Source: an uncultured Acetobacteraceae bacterium (lineage in GTDB: Bacteria; Pseudomonadota; Alphaproteobacteria; Acetobacterales; Acetobacteraceae). Taken from it: a stretch of 64,000 nucleotides of DNA. Positions within the stretch are counted from its first letter, which is position 1. Each line of letters opens with the position of its first letter. The position numbers and the translations under genes were made by a program. Below, one piece after another: positions 54,103 through 62,415 of the stretch. The stretch covers positions 27,189 through 91,188 of the forward strand of contig CAIXEA010000022.1 of assembly GCA_903918315.1 (NCBI GenBank), written 5' to 3'. Below the pieces are notes generated by a model, which ran no database searches, was not told where the DNA came from, and saw only the letters and a list, made by a program, of their open reading frames with translations.

Positions 54103-55551
54103 ATGATCCGCCTGCCCGATCCCAAGACCGACGTTCTGGCCCGCCGTGATGCCATCATCGCGGGGTTGCGGCCCTTGCTGGCCGAATCGGGCCTGATCTC
54201 GGAGGCCATCCGGCTCAAGCCTTATGAGACGGACGGCCTGTCCGCCTACCGGCAGATGCCGCTCGCGGTGGCCCTGCCCGAAACCACCGAGGAAGTCGCG
54301 GCGGTTCTGCGCTTCTGCCACCAGAATGGGGTGCGGGTGGTCCCGCGCGGCGCCGGTACGTCCTTGTCCGGCGGGGCGCTGCCGATGGAGGACGCGGTCG
54401 TTGTTGGCTTGATGCGGATGAACCGCATCCTGGATATCGATTACGCGGACCGCGTCGCGACGGTGCAGGCGGGGGTGACGAATATCGGGATCACCAATGC
54501 GGTCGCGGGCAATGGCTTCTTCTACGCCCCCGATCCATCCTCCCAATTGGCCTGCATGATCGGTGGCAACGTCAACATGAACTCGGGCGGGGCGCATTGC
54601 CTGAAATATGGGGTGACGGCGAATAACCTGCTCGGACTGAAGATCGTGACCATCGAGGGCGAGATCGTCGATATCGGCGGGGCTCATCTGGACGCCGCCG
54701 GATACGACTGGCTGGGTCTGTTGACGGGCAGCGAGGGCATGCTGGCCGTCGTGACAGAGGTCAATGTCCGCATCCTGCGCTCCCCCGAAGGGGCGCGGGC
54801 CATGCTGGCGGCGTTCCAATCCAATGAGATCGCCGGTCGCTGCGTCGATGCGATCATCGGGTCAGGGATCATCCCGGTGGCGCTGGAGTTCATGGATCGT
54901 CCCGCCATTCATGCCTGCGAAGCCTTCGCCCATGCCGGTTACCCGCTGGATGCGGAAGCGATGCTCATCATCGAGGTCGAAGGCAGCGTCGCCGAACAGG
55001 ACGATCTGCTGGATCGCCTGAAGGCCATTTGCCAGAATTTCGACCCGATCAGCCTGAAGGTGTCCCAATCGGTGGAGGAGTCGGCGGCGATCTGGAAGGG
55101 CCGCAAGGGCGCGTTCGGCGCCGTCGGGCGCATCAGCCCCGATTACCTCTGCATGGACGGCACCATCCCCACCAGCCGCCTGCCCGAGGTGCTGCGCCGC
55201 ATCGGGGAGATGTCGGACAGCTACGGGTTGAAGGTGGCCAATATCTTTCACGCCGGCGACGGCAACCTGCATCCTCTGATCATGTTCGACGCAAACGACC
55301 CCGCCAGCTTCCACAAGGCGGAAATGTTCGGGGCCGATATCCTCAGGCTCTGCGTCGAAGTCGGTGGCTGCCTGACCGGCGAACATGGTGTGGGGGTGGA
55401 AAAGCGCGACCTGATGCCGGTGCAGTTCGCCGCGCACGAGCTGGACCAGCAGCGCGCGATCAAGTCAGCCTTCGACCCGGACTGGCTGCTGAACCCGAGC
55501 AAGGTGTTCCCGCTGGTGGAACCGGTTAGCCTGGCGCTGGCGGCCGAATAG
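54103..55551 (+). CDS. glcD: glycolate oxidase FAD subunit GlcD
   Basis: A 482-residue flavoprotein of the FAD-linked oxidase (vanillyl-alcohol-oxidase) family, close in length to E. coli GlcD (499). The FAD site reads PRGAGTSLSGGALP near 83-96, and the C-terminal domain has FHAGDGNLHP and TGEHGVGVEKR. It oxidises glycolate or D-lactate-type 2-hydroxyacids, passing electrons through GlcE and GlcF to quinone. Its partners glcE and glcF lie 2.2 and 3.7 kb further on rather than adjacent. Confidence 0.9.
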   Translation: MIRLPDPKTDVLARRDAIIAGLRPLLAESGLISEAIRLKPYETDGLSAYRQMPLAVALPETTEEVAAVLRFCHQNGVRVVPRGAGTSLSGGALPMEDAVVVGLMRMNRILDIDYADRVATVQAGVTNIGITNAVAGNGFFYAPDPSSQLACMIGGNVNMNSGGAHCLKYGVTANNLLGLKIVTIEGEIVDIGGAHLDAAGYDWLGLLTGSEGMLAVVTEVNVRILRSPEGARAMLAAFQSNEIAGRCVDAIIGSGIIPVALEFMDRPAIHACEAFAHAGYPLDAEAMLIIEVEGSVAEQDDLLDRLKAICQNFDPISLKVSQSVEESAAIWKGRKGAFGAVGRISPDYLCMDGTIPTSRLPEVLRRIGEMSDSYGLKVANIFHAGDGNLHPLIMFDANDPASFHKAEMFGADILRLCVEVGGCLTGEHGVGVEKRDLMPVQFAAHELDQQRAIKSAFDPDWLLNPSKVFPLVEPVSLALAAE

Positions 55552-55564
55552 CTGGCCTTTTCCG

Positions 55565-56698
55565 ATGCAACCGACCCAGGCGAACCGCCGCGCGCTCTAT
55601 TCCGACAATGCCCTGAAACTGGGGCTGTTCGGCGCCAACTGCTCCTCCGGCAGGGCCGTCACGCTGGTTCCCGAGCGCTGGAGCGGATCGTGGGAGGATA
55701 ACCTTCGCCTCGCCCAAATGGCCGACGAAGCCGGGTTCGAGTTCATGCTGCCCGTCGGCCGCTGGAAGGGCTACGGCGGGGATACTGATTATCAGGGTGA
55801 GACGCTCGAAACCATTACCTGGGCGACCGGGCTGCTGGCGGCGACCAAACGCCTGACGGTGTTCGGCACCGTGCATGCGCCCATGTTCCACCCGTTGATC
55901 GCCGCGAAGCAGTTCGTGACAGCGGATCATATTGGCGGCGGGCGGTTCGGGTTGAATGTGGTGTGTGGGTGGAACCCCGACGAGTTTTCCATGTTTGGCG
56001 CCGCCCTGCGGGACCATGAGGCCCGGTATGATCATGCCCAGGAATGGCTCGATATCATCAAACGTGCCTGGGGACCGGACGAAGACTGGGATTACGACGG
56101 TCAGTACATACAATTAAGGAAAGTGCGCGCCAAGCCAAAACCGATTGGCGGCGGGCGCCCGATCGTGATGAATGCTGGGGCCTCGCCAACCGGTCAGGCC
56201 TTTGCGATCCGCAATTGCGATGCCCTGTTTTCGCTGACGCCAAAAGGGGAGCTCGCGGAGTTCGCTGACCATGTCGTGCGCGCGAAGGGCATGGCGCGGG
56301 CGCAAGGGAGGGAACTCGATGTCTTCACCATCGCGGTGATCACCTGCCGCCCGACGGTGCGCGAGGCCGAAGCGTATTTCCAGCACTGCGCGGTCGATCA
56401 CGCCGACTGGAACGCGGTCGACAACATCATGGCCATGCGCGGCGATACCCGTGACAAAGAGCCGGAGACCTTTGAGCGCCGCCGCCGGCATTGGGAGCTG
56501 GGCATGGGCGGCGTGCCGGTGACGGGCGATCCCGATAAGGTTGCCGGTGAATTGGCCGCGATCGCGGCGGCCGGTGCGCGCGGCATCGCGCTGTCGATGG
56601 TCAACTATATCGACGAACTGCCCTATTTCTGCGCCGAGGTGCTGCCGCGCCTGGAGCGGATGGGCCTGCGTTTCGCCCCGCGACCGGAGATCCCGTGA
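55565..56698 (+). CDS. luciferase-like flavin monooxygenase, SsuD/SfnG/RutA-like
   Basis: A 377-residue luciferase-like protein. Blocks typical of the alkanesulfonate/dimethylsulfone/pyrimidine monooxygenase group are visible: LGLFGANCSSG, EDNLRLAQMADEAGFEF, FGTVHAPMFHPLIAAKQ, and VVCGWNPDEFSMFG with ARYDHAQEWLDIIKRAW. It would use FMNH2 and O2 on an organic substrate. It lies between glcD and a binding-protein gene, overlapping the latter by one base (TGATG). That position suggests it generates or consumes a hydroxyacid handled by GlcDEF. Confidence 0.87.
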   Translation: MQPTQANRRALYSDNALKLGLFGANCSSGRAVTLVPERWSGSWEDNLRLAQMADEAGFEFMLPVGRWKGYGGDTDYQGETLETITWATGLLAATKRLTVFGTVHAPMFHPLIAAKQFVTADHIGGGRFGLNVVCGWNPDEFSMFGAALRDHEARYDHAQEWLDIIKRAWGPDEDWDYDGQYIQLRKVRAKPKPIGGGRPIVMNAGASPTGQAFAIRNCDALFSLTPKGELAEFADHVVRAKGMARAQGRELDVFTIAVITCRPTVREAEAYFQHCAVDHADWNAVDNIMAMRGDTRDKEPETFERRRRHWELGMGGVPVTGDPDKVAGELAAIAAAGARGIALSMVNYIDELPYFCAEVLPRLERMGLRFAPRPEIP

Positions 56699-57732
56699 TG
56701 TTGCAACCGATCCCATTGACCCGCCGTACCCTGCTTGCGGGCGCGGCTGCCCTGGCGGCAAGCCCCGCGCGGGCAGACCTCGGGGCGCTGGAAGCCGCCG
56801 CCCAGAAAGAAGGCGGACTCACCTGGTACACGGCTCAGACCAGCGGCGAGACCGCCGAGGCGATCGGCAAGGCCTTCGGTGCCCGCTATCCCGGCCTGAA
56901 GGTGACCGTCGTGCGCACCACGGCGCAGGTTGCCTATGAGCGCATCAGCCAGGAATTCAAGAACAAGACCCTCGCTTGCGATGTCTTCAGCTCCACCGAT
57001 CCCGGCCATGACGAGGCATTGAAGCAGAAGGGCCTGCTCGCGCAGTACGTGCCGCAAAGCGAGAGCCAGCTCAGCCCGGCGTTTCGGGCCTTCGATAAGG
57101 ATGGGTTCTACCACACCACCACCGGCGGCCTGGTGCTGATTGGCTACAACACCAACAAGGTCAAACCGGAGGAGGTGCCGAGGAATTGGCCCGATCTCCT
57201 GGCGTCGCGCTGGAACCGGCAGGTGGCCGTGGGGCATCCCGCGTTCAGCGGCTTCGTCGGCACCTGGGTTCTGGCGATGCGCAAGCTCTATGGCTGGTCC
57301 TATTTCGAGGCGCTGGAAAAGACCCATCCGCAAATCGGCCGATCGATCATCGACACCACGACGGTTCTGACGGCGGGGGAACGCTCGGTGGCCGCGAGTT
57401 CCGCCACATCCACCTTGCACGCGGCGGATCAGGGAAACCCCCTGGCGGTGGTGTATCCCACCGACGGGGCGCTGCTGATCGTCGCGGCCTCCGCGATTCC
57501 GGCGGCCGCCCCGCATCCCAACGCGGCGCGGCTCTTCATGGAGTTCCTGCAAAGTGAGACGGTTGCCCGAATCTCGGTGGAGCAGCGGGCGGAGTCGCTG
57601 CGGCCGGACGTCATGCCGCTGGCCGGGGCGAAGCCCTTCACGGAGATCAAGACATTCCAGCTGACGGTGGCCGAAACGCTGAAGGGTATCCCCGAGGTGA
57701 TCGAGCAATGGCGCGACACGTTTGGCGGGTGA
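56698..57732 (+). CDS. orphan ABC solute-binding protein (iron/extracellular solute-binding family)
   Basis: A 344-residue exported protein with a Tat-like signal (TRRTLLAGAAALA, cleaved near ARA at 20-22) and the start LEAAAQKEGGLTWYTAQ. It belongs to the same broad family as the protein at 40120 but is clearly different in sequence. No permease or ATPase accompanies it. Sitting within the split glc operon, it probably binds a ligand of that pathway. Confidence 0.85.
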   Translation: MLQPIPLTRRTLLAGAAALAASPARADLGALEAAAQKEGGLTWYTAQTSGETAEAIGKAFGARYPGLKVTVVRTTAQVAYERISQEFKNKTLACDVFSSTDPGHDEALKQKGLLAQYVPQSESQLSPAFRAFDKDGFYHTTTGGLVLIGYNTNKVKPEEVPRNWPDLLASRWNRQVAVGHPAFSGFVGTWVLAMRKLYGWSYFEALEKTHPQIGRSIIDTTTVLTAGERSVAASSATSTLHAADQGNPLAVVYPTDGALLIVAASAIPAAAPHPNAARLFMEFLQSETVARISVEQRAESLRPDVMPLAGAKPFTEIKTFQLTVAETLKGIPEVIEQWRDTFGG

Positions 57733-57776
57733 CGGGCGGTGGCGCTGACTCTCTGATCGGGGCATGATGGCTGACC

Positions 57777-58973
57777 ATGGATACCATGTACCACCTTCCC
57801 CCGACCGCGGCAGAAGCCGCCATCGCCACCACCGTCGCCGAGGCGGCCGCGGCGCAGGAGCCGCTTTGGTTGACCGGCAATGGCACCAAAGGCGCGATGC
57901 TGCGGCCGGTGCGGTCGCGACGGACCGTGTCTTCGGCGGCATTGCGCGGGATCACGCTGTATTCGCCGAGTGAACTCATCGTCTCCGCCCTGGCCGGCAC
58001 AGCTTTGTCGGAGGTCCAGGCCACCCTCGCCGCGTCGGGGCAGCATCTGATCGCCGAACCCCCGGATTTGCGGCGGGTGCTCGGTGCGGCGGACGCGCCG
58101 CAGACCATCGGCGGGCTGGTTGCCACCAACCTGTCGGGCCCCCGGCGGGTCGCCTGGGGTGCGATGCGCGACCATGTCATGGGCATTCGCGCGGTGACCG
58201 GCCGTGCTGAGGTGATCCATTCCGGCGGCCGGGTGCTCAAGAACGTCACTGGCCTCGATCTGTGCAAACTGTTCACCGGCAGCCATGGCACGCTGGGCCT
58301 GATCACCGAAGTGACGCTGAAGGTGCTTCCGCTGCCGGAGACGAGCGCGACATTGGTGCTGCCGATGGCTGTGGCGCAGGCGGGGGTCGCGGCCTTGTCG
58401 GCGGCGTTGGGCTCACCTTACGGCGTCTCGGGTGCGGCCTTCCTGCCGCAAGCCGCCGCGGCGCGTTTGGGCCTGCCGGGGGCGGCCGCGTTGGTCCGTA
58501 TCGAGGATTTCGCCGCCTCGGTCGCCTATCGCAGTGAGAAGCTGAGGGCCGAGCTGGGCGTGGCCGGAAGCAGCATCCTCGATGACGCCGCATCGCGCCT
58601 GATTTGGGCCGGGGTACGGGATGCGGACCCGCTGGTGGTTGGGGACGACGACGCGGTATGGCGGGTGTCGGTCCGGCCTTCCGCCGGTCCGGGGGTGCTG
58701 GAAGCGGCGGGTTGCAGCGGGTTCCTGGATTGGGGCGGCGGTCTGGTCTGGCTCGTCGGCGCCGCGACCCCGGCGGCGCATCAGCGGGTCGAAACCGCCG
58801 TTCTGGCGGCCGGAGGTACCTGGACCCTCATGCGGGCACCGGACGCTCTGCGGGAGGCCGTTGATGTCATCCCGCCGGAATCGCCCGTGCTCGCGGCCAT
58901 CACACGCCGCGTGAAAGCGGCGCTCGATCCCCGAGGGATCCTCAATCCTGGCCGCCTTTATGCGGGGTTGTAG
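57777..58973 (+). CDS. glcE: glycolate oxidase FAD-binding subunit GlcE
   Basis: A 398-residue FAD-linked oxidase domain protein, longer than E. coli GlcE (350). It has LTGNGTKGAML for the pyrophosphate loop, the block GGLVATNLSGPRRVAWG and the VKAALDPRGILNPGRLYAG end typical of this family. It forms the second flavin subunit of the glycolate oxidase complex. It starts 44 nt after the binding-protein gene. Confidence 0.9.
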   Translation: MDTMYHLPPTAAEAAIATTVAEAAAAQEPLWLTGNGTKGAMLRPVRSRRTVSSAALRGITLYSPSELIVSALAGTALSEVQATLAASGQHLIAEPPDLRRVLGAADAPQTIGGLVATNLSGPRRVAWGAMRDHVMGIRAVTGRAEVIHSGGRVLKNVTGLDLCKLFTGSHGTLGLITEVTLKVLPLPETSATLVLPMAVAQAGVAALSAALGSPYGVSGAAFLPQAAAARLGLPGAAALVRIEDFAASVAYRSEKLRAELGVAGSSILDDAASRLIWAGVRDADPLVVGDDDAVWRVSVRPSAGPGVLEAAGCSGFLDWGGGLVWLVGAATPAAHQRVETAVLAAGGTWTLMRAPDALREAVDVIPPESPVLAAITRRVKAALDPRGILNPGRLYAGL

Positions 58974-58977
58974 GGCG

Positions 58978-59250
58978 ATGCTGTATGTTCCGACCTGGCT
59001 CGATAACCTGATCCTGGTGGTTGCCTTCGCGGTGCTGGCCCGGAAATACGACCGGGTGGGCCCGGAAAGGCCGGTCTTCAATGTCTACTTCATGACGATG
59101 GCGGGGTGCGTGGTTTCCATTCTGGTCATAGCCCTCCTCAATGCACCGGGGTCCTGGCTGTCGTTGGCGTTCTTCGGCGAGTCGGTGCTGTTCGCACTGC
59201 TGACCTGGTATCTGTATCGGGCCACGCCGCCCAAGCCGGCGGAGCACTGA
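58978..59250 (+). CDS. small membrane protein between glcE and glcF
   Basis: A 90-residue protein with three hydrophobic segments (about residues 9-22, 43-57 and 60-79) and no known domain that I recognise. It lies 4 nt after glcE and overlaps glcF by one base (TGATG). The tight placement suggests a role with the Glc complex, perhaps anchoring it at the membrane, but there is no direct evidence. Confidence 0.65.
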   Translation: MLYVPTWLDNLILVVAFAVLARKYDRVGPERPVFNVYFMTMAGCVVSILVIALLNAPGSWLSLAFFGESVLFALLTWYLYRATPPKPAEH

Positions 59251-60575
59251 TGCAAACGCTCTTCACACCCGAACAGTTGCGCGATCCCGCGATCGCGTCC
59301 TCCAACCAGATTCTGCGGACCTGCGTGCATTGCGGCATGTGCACCGCGACTTGCCCGACGTTCCAGCTGCTCGGCGATGAGCTCGATAGCCCGCGCGGGC
59401 GCATCTACCTCATCAAGGACATGCTTGAGACCGGGCGGCCCGCGACGGAGGAGGTCGTGCGCCATGTCGACCGCTGCCTGTCCTGCCTGTCCTGCATGAC
59501 GACCTGCCCGTCGGGTGTGAACTACATGCACCTGGTCGACCACGCCCGCGCCTATATCGAGGACACCTATCAGCGCCCCTTTGCTGAACGGGTGCTGCGC
59601 CGGGTGCTCGGCGCGATCATCCCGCGCCCCTGGCTGTTTCGCCTGGCGCTGATGGGGGCCGGGGTGGCGCGGCCGTTCAAGTGGCTGATCCCGGGCCAGT
59701 CCATGCTGGCGCAGCGGCTGCGGGCCATGGTCAGCCTCGCGCCCGCCACGGTACCGCCGGCCAGCGCGGTCGAAACCCCCCAGGTCCATCCCGCGATCGG
59801 CTTGCGCAAGGCCCGTGTCGCGCTGCTCGCCGGATGCGCGCAGCAGGTCCTGTCGCCCAGCATCAATGAAGCGACCATTCGGCTGCTGACCCGGCTGGGA
59901 GTCGAGGTCGTCGTGGCGCGGGAGGCCGGGTGCTGCGGCTCGCTCAACCACCACATGGGCCAGCACGATGCCGCCATGGCCCGCGCGCGCGCCAATATCG
60001 AAGCCTGGAGCCAGGAAGCGGAGGGCCAGGGCCTGGATGCCATCATCGTCAATGCCTCCGGCTGCGGCACGACGATCAAGGACTATGGCTTCATGTTCCG
60101 CGAAGCCCCGGCCGCCCTGGCCGCCAAGGCCGCGACCGTCGCCGAACTGGCCAGGGATATCACGGAATTCCTGACGGGCTTTGGATATGCGCCCCAGCGG
60201 GAGGCGCCGGGCCTGACCGTCGCCTACCACTCCGCCTGTAGCCTGCAGCATGGCCAGCGGGTCACCACGGACCCGAAAACGCTGCTGAGCCGGGCCGGAT
60301 TCCGCGTGGTCGAGCCCGCCGAAGGCCATCTTTGCTGCGGTTCGGCCGGGACCTATAACCTGCTCCAACCGGTGATCGCCACGCAGTTGCGGGACCGGAA
60401 GCTGGCCAATATCCGCCGCACCAGGCCCGATCTGATCGCGGCGGGGAATATCGGCTGCCTGACCCAGCTGGGCGGGGAGGAACTGCCGGTGGTGCACACG
60501 ATCGAGTTGCTGGATTGGATGGCGGGCGGGCCGATACCGCTCTCATTGGCTGGCCCGCTGGCTGGACGCGGGTAA
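59250..60575 (+). CDS. glcF: glycolate oxidase iron-sulfur subunit GlcF
   Basis: A 441-residue iron-sulfur protein. Two 4Fe-4S motifs are visible: C25, C28, C31, C35 (CVHCGMC) and C76, C79, C82, C86 (CLSCLSC). Two cysteine-rich CCG domains follow (AGCCGSLNHHMG and LCCGSAGTYN). It accepts electrons from GlcD/GlcE and delivers them to the respiratory chain. The ATG overlaps the stop of the small membrane protein gene. Confidence 0.92.
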   Translation: MQTLFTPEQLRDPAIASSNQILRTCVHCGMCTATCPTFQLLGDELDSPRGRIYLIKDMLETGRPATEEVVRHVDRCLSCLSCMTTCPSGVNYMHLVDHARAYIEDTYQRPFAERVLRRVLGAIIPRPWLFRLALMGAGVARPFKWLIPGQSMLAQRLRAMVSLAPATVPPASAVETPQVHPAIGLRKARVALLAGCAQQVLSPSINEATIRLLTRLGVEVVVAREAGCCGSLNHHMGQHDAAMARARANIEAWSQEAEGQGLDAIIVNASGCGTTIKDYGFMFREAPAALAAKAATVAELARDITEFLTGFGYAPQREAPGLTVAYHSACSLQHGQRVTTDPKTLLSRAGFRVVEPAEGHLCCGSAGTYNLLQPVIATQLRDRKLANIRRTRPDLIAAGNIGCLTQLGGEELPVVHTIELLDWMAGGPIPLSLAGPLAGRG

Positions 60576-60579
60576 CGCG

Positions 60580-61128
60580 GTGCGCCGGCTGATCCCGCTG
60601 CTGCTGCTCCTGCCAGGGATGGCTTTCGGCCAGGCCCCGGCGGACAAGCGGGCCGAGGTGGAGCAACTCCTGGAAGCGCTCAAGGCCGCCCCCAATGCGG
60701 AGACCGCCGATACGCTCGAAGAGCGGATCCAGACGCTCTGGATCGGTGGCGGTACGGCCGCGGTGACCTTGCTGATGCAGCGCGGCCTGCGCGAACTGGC
60801 GGCCAACGCGCCCGAGGCCGCGATACAGGCCTTCAATGATGCGCTTATTCTGGATCCAGAATTACCAGAGGCCTTCCACCAGCGCGGGATCGCCCGGTTC
60901 CAATCCGGTGATACACCCGGCGCGGTCGCCGATTTCAAAGAGACCCTGAAGCGCGAGCCCCGCAGCTTCGCCACCTGGCGGACCCTGGCCGATATCTCCG
61001 CCGCGCGAGAGGATTGGGTCGGCGCCTTCACCGCCTGGAAGAAGGTGATGGAGCTCGACCCCAGGACCCGCAACGGCGCTGAACGCCTGCGGGAGCTGAA
61101 ACGCAAGGCCGTCGGCGAAGATACGTAA
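60580..61128 (+). CDS. exported TPR-repeat protein
   Basis: A 182-residue protein with a signal peptide (1-18, LLLLPGMAFGQ) and three TPR units from about residue 65 (AAIQAFNDALILDP, AFHQRGIARFQSGD, GAVADFKETLKREP). It likely serves as a periplasmic scaffold. It starts with GTG 4 nt after glcF and ends the nine-gene operon; its role there is unknown. Confidence 0.8.
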   Translation: MRRLIPLLLLLPGMAFGQAPADKRAEVEQLLEALKAAPNAETADTLEERIQTLWIGGGTAAVTLLMQRGLRELAANAPEAAIQAFNDALILDPELPEAFHQRGIARFQSGDTPGAVADFKETLKREPRSFATWRTLADISAAREDWVGAFTAWKKVMELDPRTRNGAERLRELKRKAVGEDT

Positions 61129-61131
61129 ATC

Positions 61132-61228
61132 TGATCGCGGGATTCAGACCTCCGGTCATCCCGCGATAGACTATGATCACGGGATTCAGACCTTCGATGA
61201 TGCCACCTCCGGTCATCCCGCGATAGAC
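61132..61228. repeat. tandem hairpin repeat after the glc operon
   Basis: A 10-bp inverted repeat (ATCGCGGGAT at 61134-61143, ATCCCGCGAT at 61158-61167) is followed by a second, partly degenerate copy (61176-61185, 61215-61224). A 24-bp stretch at 61148-61171 recurs exactly at 61205-61228. It lies between the convergent TPR and acyl-CoA dehydrogenase genes and probably works as a terminator for one or both. Confidence 0.65.
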
Positions 61229-61284
61229 CTTGATCGCTGGCAGGCTGATCGGGTCCGATCCGCCTGCCAGCGCGCCGTGTGGCT

Positions 61285-62415
61285 TCATCCGACCTCGTTC
61301 GCCAGGCGTTGCAGGTAATAGGCGGGATCCCCGAACAGCCGTTCCAGCACCATGCAGCGGCGGAAGTAGTGGCCGACGGCGTATTCCTCCGTCATGCCGA
61401 TGCCGCCATGCATCTGCACCGCGCTTTGCGACACGTAGCGCCCGGCTTGCGCCACCCCGACCTTGGCCATTGCCAGGTCATGCGCCCGCTCGACCGGGTC
61501 CGCGTTGTCCAGGCTCATGGTCGCGAGCATGGCCATGCTGCGGCCTTGTTCCTGGGTCATGAACATATCGGACATGCGGTGCTGCACGACCTGATAGGTG
61601 CCGATGGGCTGGCCGAACTGCACCCGGGTCTTGCTGTATTCCAGGGTCATGTCGTTCATGGCCTCCATCGCGCCCACCGTCTCGGCGGCGGTGGCGGCGA
61701 TGCCGGCTTCGATCACGCGCTGGATGGTGGCCAGGCCTTTGCCCACCTCGCCCAGGACGGCGGTGGCGCGGACGTTGGACAAAGAGATATCGGCCGCCCG
61801 GGTCTCATCGCGGGTCACGTAGCCGCGATGCGCCACGCCCTGGGATGTGGCATCGACCAGGAACAGGGTGATCCCGTCTTCGTCGTAGCGATCGCCCGAC
61901 GTGCGGGCGCTGACGATCAGCGTGTCCGCGCTATCGCCATGCGCGACGACGGTCTTGGAGCCATCGAGGATCCAGCCATCGCCGTCCTTTTTCGCGGTGG
62001 TGATCACGTCGGTCAGGTCGTAGCGGGCCTGACGCTCCCCGTGCGCGAAGGCCAGCTTCAGCCGACCCTCGGCGATGGCGGGGAGGAGGGCGTCTTTCTG
62101 CGCGGCGGTGCCGGCCGTCATGATCGCCGTGCCGCCGAAGACGACGGTGGACAGGAAGGGTTCGACCACCAGCACGCGGCCGAATTGCTGCATGACCAGC
62201 ATGATTTCCTGGGCGCCGCCGCCGAAGCCGCCATAGGCCTCGGGGAAGGGCAGGCCCAGCAGGCCGAGTTCAGCGAACTGCGCCCAGATCGCTTTGCTCC
62301 AGCCTTCCGGCGCGGCGATATAGGTCTTGCGCTGGGCGAAGCTGTAGGTATCGGCCAGCAGGCGGGAGACGGATTCCAGCAGCAGGCGCTGGTCGTCGGA
62401 GGGTTCGAAATCCAT
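61285..62415 (-). CDS. acyl-CoA dehydrogenase
   Basis: A 376-residue flavoenzyme of the acyl-CoA dehydrogenase family. The N-terminal helices begin FEPSDDQRLLLESVSRLLAD. The middle beta domain has FAHGERQARYDLTDV, and the C-terminal helices carry YSKTRVQFGQPIGTYQVVQH and QMHGGIGMTEEY. It desaturates an acyl-CoA and passes electrons to ETF. Start and stop overlap with the upstream paralogue by one base (TAATG), so the two are co-translated. Confidence 0.92.
   Translation of the reverse strand: MDFEPSDDQRLLLESVSRLLADTYSFAQRKTYIAAPEGWSKAIWAQFAELGLLGLPFPEAYGGFGGGAQEIMLVMQQFGRVLVVEPFLSTVVFGGTAIMTAGTAAQKDALLPAIAEGRLKLAFAHGERQARYDLTDVITTAKKDGDGWILDGSKTVVAHGDSADTLIVSARTSGDRYDEDGITLFLVDATSQGVAHRGYVTRDETRAADISLSNVRATAVLGEVGKGLATIQRVIEAGIAATAAETVGAMEAMNDMTLEYSKTRVQFGQPIGTYQVVQHRMSDMFMTQEQGRSMAMLATMSLDNADPVERAHDLAMAKVGVAQAGRYVSQSAVQMHGGIGMTEEYAVGHYFRRCMVLERLFGDPAYYLQRLANEVG

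Noticed and set aside
52594..54819. A 741-codon open frame on the minus strand across the OFA transporter and glcD
   Set aside because: It is antisense to two well-supported genes, and its composition is that of a GC-driven shadow.
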